Origin: Stomoxys calcitrans | Taxonomy: Eukaryota > Arthropoda > Insecta > Diptera > Muscidae | DNA: 64,000 bases | Reading direction: 5' to 3' | Assembly (NCBI RefSeq): GCF_963082655.1 | Contig: NC_081553.1 | Coordinates: forward strand, 21,286,479-21,350,478 | Shown here: piece by piece, positions 46,861 through 59,183 of the stretch | How positions within the stretch are numbered: the stretch's first letter is position 1 | How the letters are laid out: the number at the start of each line of letters is the position of its first letter | Notes under the pieces: model-generated | Seen by the model: only the letters and a program-made list of their open reading frames with translations | Told to the model about the DNA's origin: nothing | Database searches by the model: none | Program-made: the position numbers and the translations under genes

Positions 46861-46946
46861 CCCTTGGCCGTTTAATAATATATATTAATCTTAACTACCG
46901 TTTTTCCAAACTCTTTCAGTGATTTTTCCAACTCCCCCCTACAAAC

Positions 46947-49900
46947 ATGAAGTACATCCTTAGTACTGCCCTATTGGCAGCATGCCTTTGTATGGCTGCT
47001 GCTGTTCCTTTGGAGGAAATCGAGTCCATTACACCCTTTGCCGATCCTAATTATCGCCTACCACTCACCATTCATCCGGAAAATTATAATATTACCTTAA
47101 GACCATATCTCTTGGAAACGGATCCCGCAAATAACCGTTTCACTTTTGATGGTGAACTATATTTGACAATAGTACCTGCCGAACCCACCAACCAATTGGT
47201 GATGCATACGAAAAATTTAAAATTCACCAAACGTGAATACTGGTCTACAGCTTCACCAAACAATGTGATAGCTCTGCCAAATGTGGAACCCGATAATGTC
47301 ACCGATATTATTACCTATACCTTGACAACGGCCATGGCCAAGGATCAGAAATATGTGTTGCATTTTGTGTATACCGGTACCATGGATGATGATATGCATG
47401 GATTCTATCGCAGCTCGTATACGGATCCAAAAAATAATACCAAGTGAGTAGAGGATACGGAAATTCACAGCAGCAGTTATAAAAATTCTTTCATACTTTC
47501 TTTCTCTATCAATTCCAGATGGTTGGGTTCCACTCAATTCCAAACCAATCATGCCCGTCGTGCCTTCCCCTCCTTTGATGAGCCACGTTTCAAGGCCACT
47601 TTTGATGTAACAATTAAGCGTCATCGCAGCATGAAGACTGTCAGTAATACCCGCATCATCAAGAGCGTCATGGATGGGTATGTTAAGCTAGAAATCCTAA
47701 CACAAAAACTGCAGCACTTTAAAGCCTATGGCATATCTTTTCTTTTGTGTCTTTTGCAGTGAATATTTCATCGATACCTATTACACAACACCCAAAATGT
47801 CCACCTACTTGTTGGCCTTCATTGTATCCGAATTCAATGAACGTTTCAATGGTGAATTTGGTGTTCTTGCCCGTCCCGAATATTTCCAACAAACCGAGTA
47901 TGCCTTCGATGTGGGTCAAAAGATCTTAAAGGAATTCGATGACTATTTCAATCTTCCCTTCTACTCGTTGGGTGTGGACAAAATGCATATGGCCGCTATT
48001 CCCGATTTCTCTGCTGGTGCTATGGAAAACTGGGGTCTTCTCACCTATCGCGAACGTTCTTTGTTGTATGAGGAGGGTTCGACCACTCGCGGTGCCCAGC
48101 AAGCTATTGCCGCTGTGGTGGCCCATGAACAAGCTCACATGTGGTTTGGTGATTTGGTCACTTGTCAATGGTGGAGCTACACATGGCTGAATGAAGGTTT
48201 CGCTCGTTATTTCCAATATTTTGGAACCCATAATGTAGGTTAAACAAGTGCTTGCCACTCAGGCGTTGATAAACCTGAGATTTGTTTCTCATTACAGGTC
48301 GAAAGCCACTTTCAAATGGATCAACAATTCGTTGTGGATCAAATTCAAACTGTCATGAACATGGATTCCACCAACAGCACCAATCCCTTGAGCAATGAAA
48401 ATACCAACTCACCCTCGGATTTGGGCCGCATGTTCAACAGCATTTCCTACAACAAGGGTGGCAGCTTCATTCGCATGGTCAGACATGTTATGGGTGAGGA
48501 GAACTTCAAGAAATCTTTGCAAGAATATCTCAAAGAGTAGTAAGTATTTTGTTGTGAACATGTTTAAATCAGTGGCGGGCAAATGCACACACACACACTA
48601 TTACACATGTTTGTGCATACGAACAAGAACATAAGCCCATGGGCTGGGATATATAACACACACTAGCACATGTGCTCACATGTGCATTGGCCAGCCACTG
48701 CTATATAAAATCTCTATGCATGAAATTGCACGAATATTGGCCTTGGGTCATAGGCACGAGTTGTGACAGGGTTTGATGACATTCTTACCTATAAGGTATT
48801 TAAAATTACCAAGTTCAGATACTAAAGCTATGGTGAGAGTAAGGTCGTGGCTCTGGATATCCTCAAGGCATTTAATAGGGTCTTGTTTGGTGTCGGTAAC
48901 AACTTTGCTCGATTTATATCGAGTTTTCTCAGAGATCGCACCGTCTATTGACGGTGAAGATATCAAGCAGTCAGAACATGTATTCGAGGTGTCGAAAGAA
49001 GCATTCAAGTGCTTGGGCTTTCTTAAGCGGTGTAAGAAATATATCACTCCCGCTGATCTTCTTCATATCTACGCTGAGTACATCAGGCCGAAGATGAAAT
49101 ATAACTCACATATAGTGGCATGAGATCCAAAATCATCCTTGGAGCTGTTTGACCAACTCTATTATTTCCCTTGAACATCGTCGAAACGAGTGTTGTGTGC
49201 CGCTGTTCTATCCATTCTTTCACGGTGTGTGTTCTTCGGAAATCAGTCTTCTGATTCTTGACTTAAAGTGTTTGTCAGAAATACAAGATTTTCTAGAAGC
49301 GCGCACCGGTTTGTTATCGAATGGCCAGCTGATCGGACCATGCACTACCGAGAGAATTTTGTTTCGCAAGATCAGTTCGTATGTGAAATCGACTTCTGGC
49401 GGATGTTTTTTCCGCTACTTACGACATCCAGAAATTCAAAGCAAGTATCAATAAACACTACTCCCTCTTTCTCTTCTCCTATCCTTAACTATCCTCTCCA
49501 ACGCAATACACCGCATATATAGGGGACATCGCCAGTGTGTTGGATGATTGAAAAAAAAGTACGGTCCACATCGGTCAATATATATTAAAAACATCATTCA
49601 TATGTATATTGAATAAGCCATTCAAAGAACTTGACAAATGCGTTCATTGATGGAGGGTATATAAAATTCGACCCGGCCGAACTAAGCACTCTTTTACTTG
49701 TTTTAATTTAATTAATTGCTACACTTATTACTGTGCAGCAGTACTCATTGAGTTATTTCATTATAAAGTTGATGTCGGTAGGCTAGTGGATGCATGCAAG
49801 ACTACCAAACATGAGATCATGAGTTCAATCCTCTGCGGTACCAAAATTATTAAAATTTGTTTTTAAGGGTGATAGAAAACCGCGAGAGCAGCAGTAAAAC

Positions 49901-52900
49901 AAAGGAAACAAAGAAGCGCGAGCCGAACAAAGAAAATAAAAACACCACCACCCGAAGTAAAGCACATGCGGCGGGCTGGTAAATGATTCTTTGTCTTGCT
50001 TATGGATATATTTTTGTTGTTATATGTTGTACCTTTCAACAACAAATTTGTACTTTGGGTCATTGAGATTCAAAATAAATTGTTGCAGGAAAATTAACAA
50101 CTTCCGTAGTTGTTTTTATACCCTACACCACTACTGTGGTACAGGGTTTATAACTTAGTGAATACGTTTGTAACACCTAAAAGGAAGAGAGATAGACCCA
50201 TTGATAGGTACACCGTTTGACTCAGAATCACTTCCTGATTCGCAATTATCATCTGATCATCTTCAAATTTGGCACAAGCATTTTTTTGGGCCTAGAGACG
50301 AAGCCTATTGAAATTGGGAAAAATCGGCTTCGTCCAATTTGGACTAAAATTCGAATTATATCATCATTTATAATCCGATTCGACAAAATTTAGCTCGAGT
50401 GATTTTCTCATAAGTTTCGCCATTGTGAAGAATTTCATAGAAATCGGCTCAGATTTAAATATAGCTCCCATACATATGTTCGTCCGTTTTGGACTAAAAT
50501 TGTAATTATATCGTCATTTGTAAACCGATGAACGAAACGATCACGGAATTATGCACGAAGGGTTCTCTTATCAGTCTGGACATTATTAGTGAATTTCATA
50601 GAAATCGATTCAGATTTAGACATAACTCCCATATAGATGTTCGTCCAATTTGGACTAGTATTTTGTCATTTGTTAATCGATTCACACGAAAATTGTCACA
50701 AACGATTCCCTTATGACTCCCGGCTATTGAATTTAATAGATATGGGTTCAGATTTAGATATAGCTCCCGTTTATATTTTCGTCCGATTTTGAATAATGCT
50801 CAATAATTTGTTAACAGATCTTCATAAAATTTGACACGAAAGTCTCTATTATAACTAAGTTTTGGATATAGCATCTCCCGATTTTCACTATTAAGGCCTT
50901 TGCTAACTCATTTATCAATCGATCTTCTCAAAAAATCTAGTTTAAGCTAATTTTAAATTCGACGACTTAGCTCTAGTAGCTCAAAAATGCATACCCAATG
51001 TGGTGTAGGGTGTCAAAAGGTCGGCTTCGCCCGACTTTAGCCCGTCCTTCATTGTTTCAATCAAAGTTGATACCCAATGAGGTGTAGGGTGTCAAAAGGT
51101 CGGCTTCGCCCGACTGTAGCCCGTCCTTCATTGTTTCAACCAAAGTTGATATTTTTCAAAATTATTATACCCTCCACCATAGGGTGGGGGTATACTAATT
51201 TCGTCATTCATTCTATTATCTGATTATAATGAATTTGCACACAAATTTCTGTTAAACCTGATATAGCTGTCATATAAACCGATCTCCCGATTTGACATCT
51301 TAAGACCCTAGAAGACCCAATTATAATCCGATTAGGCTGAAATTTTCCACGAATCGTCTGAAAGTCTCTGGAAATCGAAATTGTTGAAATTTCGCTGTAA
51401 TTTTGCTAGTTTTGTTATGACTTTCAACATCCAACCATTTAAACCAATCTCCAGGCCAGCCTTCTACGGCACTTGAAAAATTTATTTTTTTTCTGGTTTG
51501 GCAGAAATGTAGTACTTAAAGTGCAGCTATACCCTTCAACTATCTTAATTTTGTGTTCATTCTTAGGAGGGCCCAATATTTGTCCAGGCCAAACTTGGCA
51601 CGCTTTTACTTGTAACTTTTTGCACATTTGCACAACTTTTCCTTCTCACTCTCACAATATATACGAATCCTTTTGAAGTCTCACATTTTTTTTTTTTTAA
51701 TTTCTCTTCTCTTACAGCCAATTTCAAAATACAATTCCCTCACAATTATTCGCCGTATGGAAGAAGCATATGCCTCCTGCATTCCAAACCGATGCCGATG
51801 ATCTCTTTAAAAGTTTTACAGAACAAGTAGGTTATCCCTTGGTGACATTCAATATGACAAACGATAAAACTGTGGTCGTTAGTCAAAAGCGATTTTTGCT
51901 AAAGGGTAATGATGGCGCCGATGATTCTCTTCTTTACACCATTCCCATCACTTATACCACAAATTCAACGAAAAATTTCACCGATACCACACCGGTACTA
52001 TTCCTGAAGAACACCACTGACGCCACCATCCTTACTTTGCCCACTAGCGCTTCCTGGATAATTGGCAACATTCAGGAGACTGGTTACTACCGTATGAACT
52101 ATGATACCAGGTCCTGGCATGGCATACATCATGCCTTGAATTCTGGCAATTGGGGAGGTATTCATGAATTGAATCGTGCCCAAGTTGTGGACGATCTCTT
52201 TAACTTGGCCCGTGCCAGTGTCGTTGATTACGATTTGGCCCTCGACATTTTGCAGTATCTAAGCACCGAGACCCATTATTTGCCCTGGACGGCGGCTTTC
52301 AATGGCTACAACTATCTTGTGATCCGTTTGGGTACCGATACCAGTGATTTTGCCTACTACATACGCGAAATGACCTCCAAGACCTATGATCTATTGGGCT
52401 TCGAGGAGAAAGTAAACGACACCTCTTTGGATATTTACAATCGTGCCAAGATCCTTTCTTGGTCCTGTAAATTTGGCAAGGACGACTGTATCTCTAAGGC
52501 CAAGAGCTACTTCAATAATCTGGATAACAAACCAGTGCCGGTGAACATCCGCTCCGCCGTCTACTGCACCGCCATGCGTGAAGGCAATATGAACGATTTC
52601 GATAAGCTCTTCAATAAATATCTTACCGAGACTGTAGCTACTGAGACCACTTTGCTGTTGAACTCCCTGGGTTGTGTCAAACATCCCGATTTGGTTGAAA
52701 AGTTCTACAACATCATTTTGAGCGATCAGGTGCGCCGTCAAGACAAGTCCAGTGCCCTATCCAGCTTGTACACCGAGAACAATGAAAATGTTGAGCCCTG
52801 CTTCGATTTGGTTACCAAGTCATTTGATAAATTGGCCGAGGCGTAAGTTGAGAATAATTTCTGTCCTTAAGTAATAGTTAAGCATATAATATTCTCTTTT

Positions 52901-53213
52901 TTATTTCAGTATGGGTAGTTATGGCTCGGTTGCCACAGTCATTTCAAACATTGCGTCTCGCTTTACCACCCATGCACAGGAAGATAAATTGAAGAATTTC
53001 AACAAGGATAACAAGGCCAAATTCGGAGAAGCAGCAACCACTTTAGAGGCTGCAGAAAAGACCGTTGAAGAAAACTTGGCATGGGCCGAAGCCAAATTAA
53101 GTGCCTTCAGAGACCATTTGACTCTATTCAGGAAAAACGGCAGCCCCTCCCTTAGCAGCTTTACCGCCCTCACCTTGCTGTTGGCAGTATTCATGGCCCG
53201 TTACCTGCAATAA
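46947..53213 (+). CDS. APN-2: M1-family aminopeptidase N-like, GPI-anchored
   Basis: Zinc aminopeptidase paralogue of APN-1. Exons are 46947-47443, 47519-47677, 47760-48234, 48298-48539, 51718-52842 and 52910-53213, joining in frame to 933 aa. Intron phases 2, 2, 0, 2 match APN-1; a fifth intron (phase 2) splits the last coding exon, which is single in APN-1. Signal peptide at residues 1-19 (MAAA then VP). GAMEN 305-309; HEQAH 341-345 with E364 completing HEXXH-X18-E; catalytic Y428 in SYNKGG. FPSFDEP replaces the FPCFDEP of APN-1. The ERAP1-like C-terminal domain is intact. The end is hydrophobic (ALTLLLAVFMARYLQ) after GSPSLSS, as for GPI attachment. Intron 1 is only 75 bp here, while intron 4 has grown to 3,178 bp through a LINE and DINE-like repeats. 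Substrate unknown. Confidence 0.95.
48765..49540 (+). pseudogene. Jockey-type LINE fragment in APN-2 intron 4
   Basis: The late reverse transcriptase and C-terminal region is visible: CLGFLKRCKKYITPADLLHI, YIRPKMKYNSHI, FVRNTRFSR, RTMHYRENF, then FKASINKHYS-like text. The same protein is on the minus strand at 57399-58085. It has several stops and frameshifts. It lies in the sense direction within the intron. Confidence 0.75.
49541..49704 (+). repeat. Family B right-end fragment
   Basis: TTGATGGAGGGTATATAAAA, ATTCGACCCGGCCGAAC palindrome, CACTCTTTTACTTGTTTT. Confidence 0.6.
49772..49842 (+). ncRNA. tRNA-like head of a SINE or tRNA relic
   Basis: A-box-like TAGGCTAGTGGATGC at 49779 and B-box GAGTTCAATCC at 49821 are 42 bp apart, close to real tRNA spacing. 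The cloverleaf stems do not pair well, so it is not a working tRNA gene. A different tRNA source from the SINE at 24668 is likely. Confidence 0.4.
50113..51149 (+). repeat. Family D DINE-like element with duplicated end
   Basis: Left hairpin TACCCTACACCACTACTGTG; monomers with AGAAATCGGCTCAGATTT and ATATAGCTCCCATA. The right end is GGTGTAGGGTGTC, GTCGGCTTCGCCCGAC hairpin and CCGTCCTTCATTG. This last 79 bp is repeated (50992-51070, 51071-51149). Confidence 0.75.
51163..51615 (+). repeat. Short family B element
   Basis: 450-bp copy with left hairpin TACCCTCCACCATAGGGTGG, about two monomers and right end CAGGCCAAACTTGGCACGC, lacking most of the core. It ends about 100 bp before APN-2 exon 5. 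Confidence 0.65.
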
Positions 53214-53343
53214 TTTGAGTTCTCTATCGAGAAATTCTTCGTTTCTAAGTTTGTAATTAATAGTCAGCAGTGTGATCGTGTAATAGACATTTTTAGTTGT
53301 TAACACACAAAATTAATTTAGAAAGAAAACTAAAAAAAAAAAA

Positions 53344-53349
53344 ATTAAA
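53344..53349 (+). terminator. Weak APN-2 polyadenylation candidate
   Basis: ATTAAA in an A-rich stretch 131 bp past the stop. No AATAAA is seen before the family A element at 53401. Confidence 0.3.
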
Positions 53350-53400
53350 ACTCTAAAAAAAATTTTATGTTTTTCATTTATTCTTTATATTTTTTTAGAG

Positions 53401-54364
53401 AAAACAAGTAAAAAGGCGTTTATTTCGGCCGGGCCGAACTTTGGATACCCACCACCTCGGGTATATATGTAAACCACCTTTCGTCAAAAACCGGTGCAAA
53501 ACTCATACCTCATGTCCCATAGCAGAAATATGTGGAGGGGCTTAACTTAATTCTTTGTCCCAAATTTCGGCAACATCGGACAATAAATACGCTTTTTATG
53601 GCCCCAAAACCTAAAACCGAGAGATCGGTCTATATGGCAGCTATATCCAAATCTGGACCGATCTGTGCGATAATGCAGAAGTATGTCAAGGGGCTTAACT
53701 TAACTTACTGTCCCAAATTACGGCGACATCGGACAATAAATGCGCCTCTTATGGGCCTAAGACCCCAAATCGGATTATCGGTTTATATGGCAGCTATATC
53801 CAAATCTGAACCGATCTGAGCCAAATTGACGGATGATGTTAAAGGACCTAACACAACTCACTGTACCAAATTTCAGCAAAATCGGATAATAAATGTGGTT
53901 TTTATGGACCTAAGACCCTAAATCGGGGGATCGGTCTATGTGGCAGCTATATCCAAATCTGGACCGATCTGAGCCAAATTGACGGAGGATGTCGAAGGGC
54001 CTAACACAACTCACTGCCCCAAATTTCAGCAAAATCGGATAATAAATGTGGCTTTTATTGGCCTTAGACCCTAAATCGGCGGATCGGTCTATATAGGGTC
54101 TATATCAAGATATAGTCCGATATAGCCCATCTTAGAACTTAACCTGCTTATGGACAAAAAAAGAATCTGTGCAAAGTTTCAGCTCAATATCTCTATTTTT
54201 GAAGACTGTAGCTTGATTTCAACAGACAGACGGACGGACATGGCTAGATCGTCTTAGAATTTTACGCTGATCAAGAATATATATACGGAAATAGATATTT
54301 CGATGTGTTGCAAACGGAATTACAAAATGAATGTACCCCCATCCGTCGGTGGTGGGTATAAAAA
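53401..54364 (-). repeat. Complete family A DINE-like element, 3' of APN-2
   Basis: AACAAGTAAAAAGGCG, TTCGGCCGGGCCGAA palindrome and TACCCACCACCTCGG; about four monomers; reverse core (GACGGACATGGCTAGATCG) and end hairpin CCATCCGTCGGTGGTGGG. It is 0.96 kb and begins 188 bp after the stop codon. Confidence 0.8.
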
Positions 54365-54496
54365 TAATATAACACATAGAATAATCCAATAAAACGAAAA
54401 AGAGAAAATTAATTTAAAATATATAAATAAATAAAAAACCTTGGTTTTTTAAACTTATTTTAATTTGTTTAATTAGTCTATATTCTTTAAGTTTTC

Positions 54497-55140
54497 GTTT
54501 TATTTTAATTTAATTTATTTTATTTTATTTTATTTTATTTTATTTTATTTTATTTTATTTTATTTTATTTTATTTTATTTTATTTTATTTTATTTTATTT
54601 TATTTTATTTTATTTTATTTTATTTTATTTTATTTTATTTTATTTTATTTTATTTTATTTTATTTTATTTTATTTTATTTTATTTTATTTTATTTTATTT
54701 TATTTTATTTTATTTTATTTTATTTTATTTTATTTTATTTTATTTTATTTTATTTTATTTTATTTTATTTTATTTTATTTTATTTTATTTTATTTTATTT
54801 TATTTTATTTTATTTTATTTTATTTTATTTTATTTTATTTTATTTTATTTTATTTTATTTTATTTTATTTTATTTTATTTTATATTATTTTATTTTATTT
54901 TATTTTATTTTATTTTATTTTATTTTATTTTATTTTATTTTATTTTATTTTATTTTATTTTATTTTATTTTATTTTATTTTATTTTATTTTATTTTATTT
55001 TATTTTATTTTATTTTATTTTATTTTATTTTATTTTATTTTATTTTATTTTATTTTATATTATTTTATTTTATTTTATTTTATTTTATTTTATTTTATTT
55101 TATTTTATTTTATTTTATTTTATTTTATTTTATTTTATTT
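54497..55140 (+). repeat. (TTTTA)n microsatellite
   Basis: About 125 copies of a 5-bp unit, perfect from about 54513 except for two TATAT variants near 54881 and 55057. A+T-only and flanked by A+T-rich DNA. Confidence 0.95.
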
Positions 55141-55542
55141 ATCATTAAATTGCTGTATTAGCAAATCCCCAATTACTGCAATACATTGTTTTTCAATGTC
55201 CTCCTTATCGCAACCAGTTTTCAAGCTTTTTATCGACTTTCAATATCAGCCATTAAAGCTCAATAAATTTGATGTTAGTCTAAATTTGATAGGCAAGTTC
55301 TCAAACAATTATAAATTCGAGTACAGCACATGATACAGAAATATGTATGAATTCATATACATTATTGCCTAGCATTTTGGTATACCATCCAGCATATTAG
55401 TTTGCCCCTCAAATCTTATCTTTGAAAAGTAGCAAACTAATCATTACCTGATTAAGGTAATCGTTACTAATGTGATCGCTGTTAGAATATGAAAGTCATA
55501 TATAATTTTGTTATGGCAGATTTTCTGACAAGACAATATATA
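55141..55542. other. A+T-rich intergenic stretch
   Basis: No repeat or gene is recognised. It contains TCTTATCTTTG (GATA-type) near 55417. Confidence 0.35.
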
Positions 55543-56088
55543 AACAAGTAAGAACAGGATTTCCGAAAGGTAATTCGTAGTCCATATGGCAGCTTTATCC
55601 AAATATGGTCTGCCCAAAATGTCTCGGAATCATGCTACTTACACTAAATCGGGCAAACCCCATATAGCTCCCATATAAACCTATTTCCCGGTTATCCCCG
55701 GTGTAGAAGTCGCAATTCTTATCCGATTGAAATGAAATTACGGCTTCTCCATATGTGTAGAATATCGTCTCAATTGGTCTACAGTCTGATACAGCTCCCA
55801 TATTAACCGATCTCTCGATTTTACTTCTAGAGCACCTAAAGGTCGCAATTCTTATCCGAATTGGCTGAAATTTTCCTCAATGGCTTCTACTTCGTCTCCA
55901 ACATTCAGTTCTATTATGGTCCGAATCGGACCATAACTTGATATAGCTCCAGTAGCATAGCGATTTTTATCCATTATCCTTTATTTGCCTTAAAAGAAAA
56001 ACCAGACAAAGAAGTCGACAATCGCGATCCATGGTGAAGAGTATCTAGGATTTGGCTCGGCCGAACTTAGCACTCATTTTATTGTTTT
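55543..56088 (+). repeat. Family B fragment with both-end relics
   Basis: AACAAGTAAG at the left; two to three monomers; right end CCATGGTGAAGAGTAT, TTGGCTCGGCCGAAC and CACTCATTTTATTG. Confidence 0.6.
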
Positions 56089-56175
56089 CCTTTAGTTTGT
56101 TCATATATACCGGACATTTTTTACTGGTTGTGTAGTGATTTTCATCTAAACCTAAATTCAACTTATACACTTTTA

Positions 56176-56740
56176 AATTTTTATACCCACCACCGAAGGA
56201 TGGAGGTCTATTCATTTTGTCATTCCGTTTGCAACACATCGAAATATCCAATTCCGACCCTATAAAAAAATTATATATTCTTGATCGTCGTAAAAATCGA
56301 CGACGATCTAGTCAAGTCCGTCCGTCTGTCTGTTGAAATCATGTTACCAATTTCAAAAATGAAAACAATTAGTTGAAACTTTGCGCAGCTTCTTTTTTGT
56401 TCGTTAGGTTAAGCTCGAAGATGGGTCATATTGGACTATATCTTGATACAGGCCCCATAAAGACCGATCACCCGATTTAAGGTTTTAGGCCCATTAAAGT
56501 CACATGTATTATCCGATTTCGCTGAAATTTAGCACAATGTTTTGTGTTAGGCTCCTCGACATGCGCACTGAGTATGATCAAGATCTTATCTCCCGATTTA
56601 GGGCCTTGGGGCCATAAAACAGGCATTAATTACCCGATTTTGCTGAAATTTGTCAAAGCCAACCTAAGTTGGGCTTTTCCACATCCGTGCCCTATATAGA
56701 GCCAGCAAACTATCGAAAATCGTAACATGCGATATTTTCT
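56176..56740 (+). repeat. Family A element, right end missing
   Basis: Left hairpin CCACCACCGAAGGATGG, forward core at about 56258-56330, then about two monomers. It is truncated at the next element. Confidence 0.65.
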
Positions 56741-56743
56741 CCA

Positions 56744-58506
56744 TTTTTATACCCTCCACCATAGGATGGGAGTATACTTATTTCGTCATTTTGTTTGTAA
56801 CTCCTCGAAATATGCGTCTAAGACCCCATAAAGTATATATATTCTTGATCTTCGTGACATTTTAAGTCGAACTAGCCATGTCCGTTCGTCCGTCAGTCTG
56901 CTCACTTTTGAAGGCGTAATGCAATCCGCTTGAAATTTTGGGCAAATACTTGTTATTAGTGTAGGTCGGTTGGGATTGTAAATGGCTCAAATCGGTTCAT
57001 TTTTTGATATAGCTGCCATATAAACCGATCTTGGGTCTTGACTTCTTGGGTCTCTAGAGGGAGCAATCCTCATCCAAGTTCACTGAAATTTTCCACGTAG
57101 TGTTTTGATATCACTTCCAACAACTGTGCTAAGTATGGTTCAAATCGTTTCACAACCTGATAAAGCTGCCATATAAACCGATCTTGGGTCTTGACTTCTT
57201 GAGATTTTAGAAGACGCAATTCTTTGCGTGTACTTTGGCTGTAATTTTGCATGTTGTATTTTGATATCACTTCCAACATTTGTGCGAAGTATGGTCCAAT
57301 CGGTCCATAACCTGGTCTTGGATCTCATATAAACCGATCTTGGATCTTAACTTATTGAGCCGCTAGAGGGCGCAATTCCCATTCGATTTGGATACATTTT
57401 TTTTCACACGCAGGGGGTGTCCCCTATATATATGCAGTGCATTGCGTTGGCAATTAGGAAAGTTATGGGTTGGGGGGGGGGGAAAGAGGGAGTAGTATTT
57501 ATTGATATTAGTCTTAAATTTGTGAACGTCATTGTCGGTGGGAAAGACATTAGCCATAAGTCGATTCCACACGCGAATGGTTCGGGCGAAAAATGAATTA
57601 TCTCGGTAATGCATGGTTCGGTCGACCTGCCAATTAATTACAAACGGGTGTGAGATCCTGGCTAGTCTTGTATTTCTGGTGAACATCCTAACGTCTAGAA
57701 TAATAACACACACGCCCTGAATGTTGCGATAGAGCAGTACAACGCTATCCAGATTCCGACCATGTTCAAGAGAAGCAATAGAGTTGGATACTTTACTGTC
57801 CCCTATCAACACCATCGCTCTCCGTTGAACCCGGTCAAGTAGCTCCAAGGATGATTTTGGAGCTCCTGCCCATATATGAGAGTTATATTCCATCCTCGGC
57901 CTGGTAGTATGGATATTGAGAAGATCAGAAGAGGTGAAATATTTCTTGCACCACTTGAATGGTTTTTTCGACACTTCGAAAGGTGTTTTGACCAGCGCGC
58001 ATCACATTATATCTTCATGCCTAGAGCATCAAGAGTATCTGACTGCTCAATATCTATACCGTCGATAGATATCGACGATTGGTATATTTTGCATGAGGTG
58101 TTTTGATATGACTCCCAAAAACTGTAATGAGAATGGCGCAAATAGGTACATAACCTGATATAGCTGTCATATAAACTGAACTGGGATCTTGAGTTCTTTA
58201 GCCTCTAGAGAACGCAATACGATTTGGCACAAATTTTGTACAACGATATCTTCCATGGCCTTCTACATATGTGTGCAATATGGTCTGAATCAATCTATAG
58301 CCTGATACAGCTCCCATATAAACCGATCTCCCGAATTTGCTTCTTGAGCCCTTAATCGGTCTAAAACTTGATTTAGCTCCTTCTCCTCCACTCTTATTCT
58401 TTGTTTGCCTTAAAAGAGATACTGCGCAAAGAACTCGACAGATGCGATCCACGGTGGAGGGTATATAAGATTCGGCCCGGCCGAACTTAGCACGCTTTTA
58501 CTTGTT
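56744..58506 (+). repeat. Family B element with nested LINE
   Basis: Left hairpin CCCTCCACCATAGGATGG, forward core (about 56820-56900), monomers, a Jockey fragment at 57399-58085, more monomers, and an intact right end with GATTCGGCCCGGCCGAAC and CACGCTTTTACTTGTT. Confidence 0.75.
57399..58085 (-). pseudogene. Jockey-type LINE 3' fragment
   Basis: Minus-strand frame 57363-57974 reads YNSHIWAGAPKSSLELLDRV, QRRAMVLIGD, RTMHYRDNSFFARTIRVWNR and FKTNINKYYSLFPPP: the C-terminal part of a Jockey-clade RT protein. A poly-T run at the left edge is the tail of the minus-strand element. It is 5'-truncated, as usual for LINE insertions. Related to 48765-49540. Confidence 0.8.
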
Positions 58507-58680
58507 ACAGTTTGAATATATTTGATACGGATTGTTTAATAACCCATCTGAAAACATCCGCCGGGGTCCATCAAAATAAGTCAGAATTGGATATATCTCC
58601 AACATTGTACTCATGGAGTAAGTGTATAGTATTATACAGTCGACACCGCCCGCGACTTTTGGCTTTCCTTACTGGTTTCA
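58507..58680 (+). repeat. Family D right-end fragment
   Basis: GTGTATAGTATTATACAGTC and GACACCGCCCGCGAC, ending TTTCCTTACTGG, match the ends at 35988 and 51068. Confidence 0.6.
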
Positions 58681-59183
58681 AATAAGTAAGTTCTTCTGGC
58701 ATTCTTCTTCTTCTGTATTAGTGTTCAGCGTTTTTGTGAAAATTCAATGTTATCAACCATTTGATACCAAATTCCATGTCAAGATCAAAAAACAAACTTG
58801 AATAACATATGTGTACTCGGGTGATTATCTAAAAACTCTTCAAATCTTATCGAATGGTCAAGACTATTTGATCCATGGCAACAGTGTTTATGCATTGCAG
58901 AGATAAGCCTTGAACAAAAGTAGTTAAGTTCTTGGTGAGCATTGGCTGGGGCTACTTAAGTAATAGAATTTAAGAAAGCCTCCTCATTCTCAAACGTCCT
59001 AAGGGCAGAAGGCAAACTACAAAATAGCCACTAATTACCTTAATCTCAATTGAACATTGCCTGTTTTGTTTACCTAACATATATGTTGAAATGTTTTTCT
59101 AGGGGACATCCCCTTTGAACCGATAAGTGAAACTGGTTTTACGCTCAACATTGCTCTTTGTACTGTTTATATTCACATATTGA
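58681..59183. other. Single-copy stretch upstream of APN-3 repeats
   Basis: About 500 bp without recognised repeats. AGATAAG at 58902-58908 and TCTTATCG near 58845 are GATA-type motifs. No coding region is supported. Confidence 0.35.

Noticed and set aside
8909..53213. Possible catalytic loss in APN-1 or APN-2
   Set aside because: GAMEN, both His, both Glu and the Tyr are present at the right spacing in both proteins.
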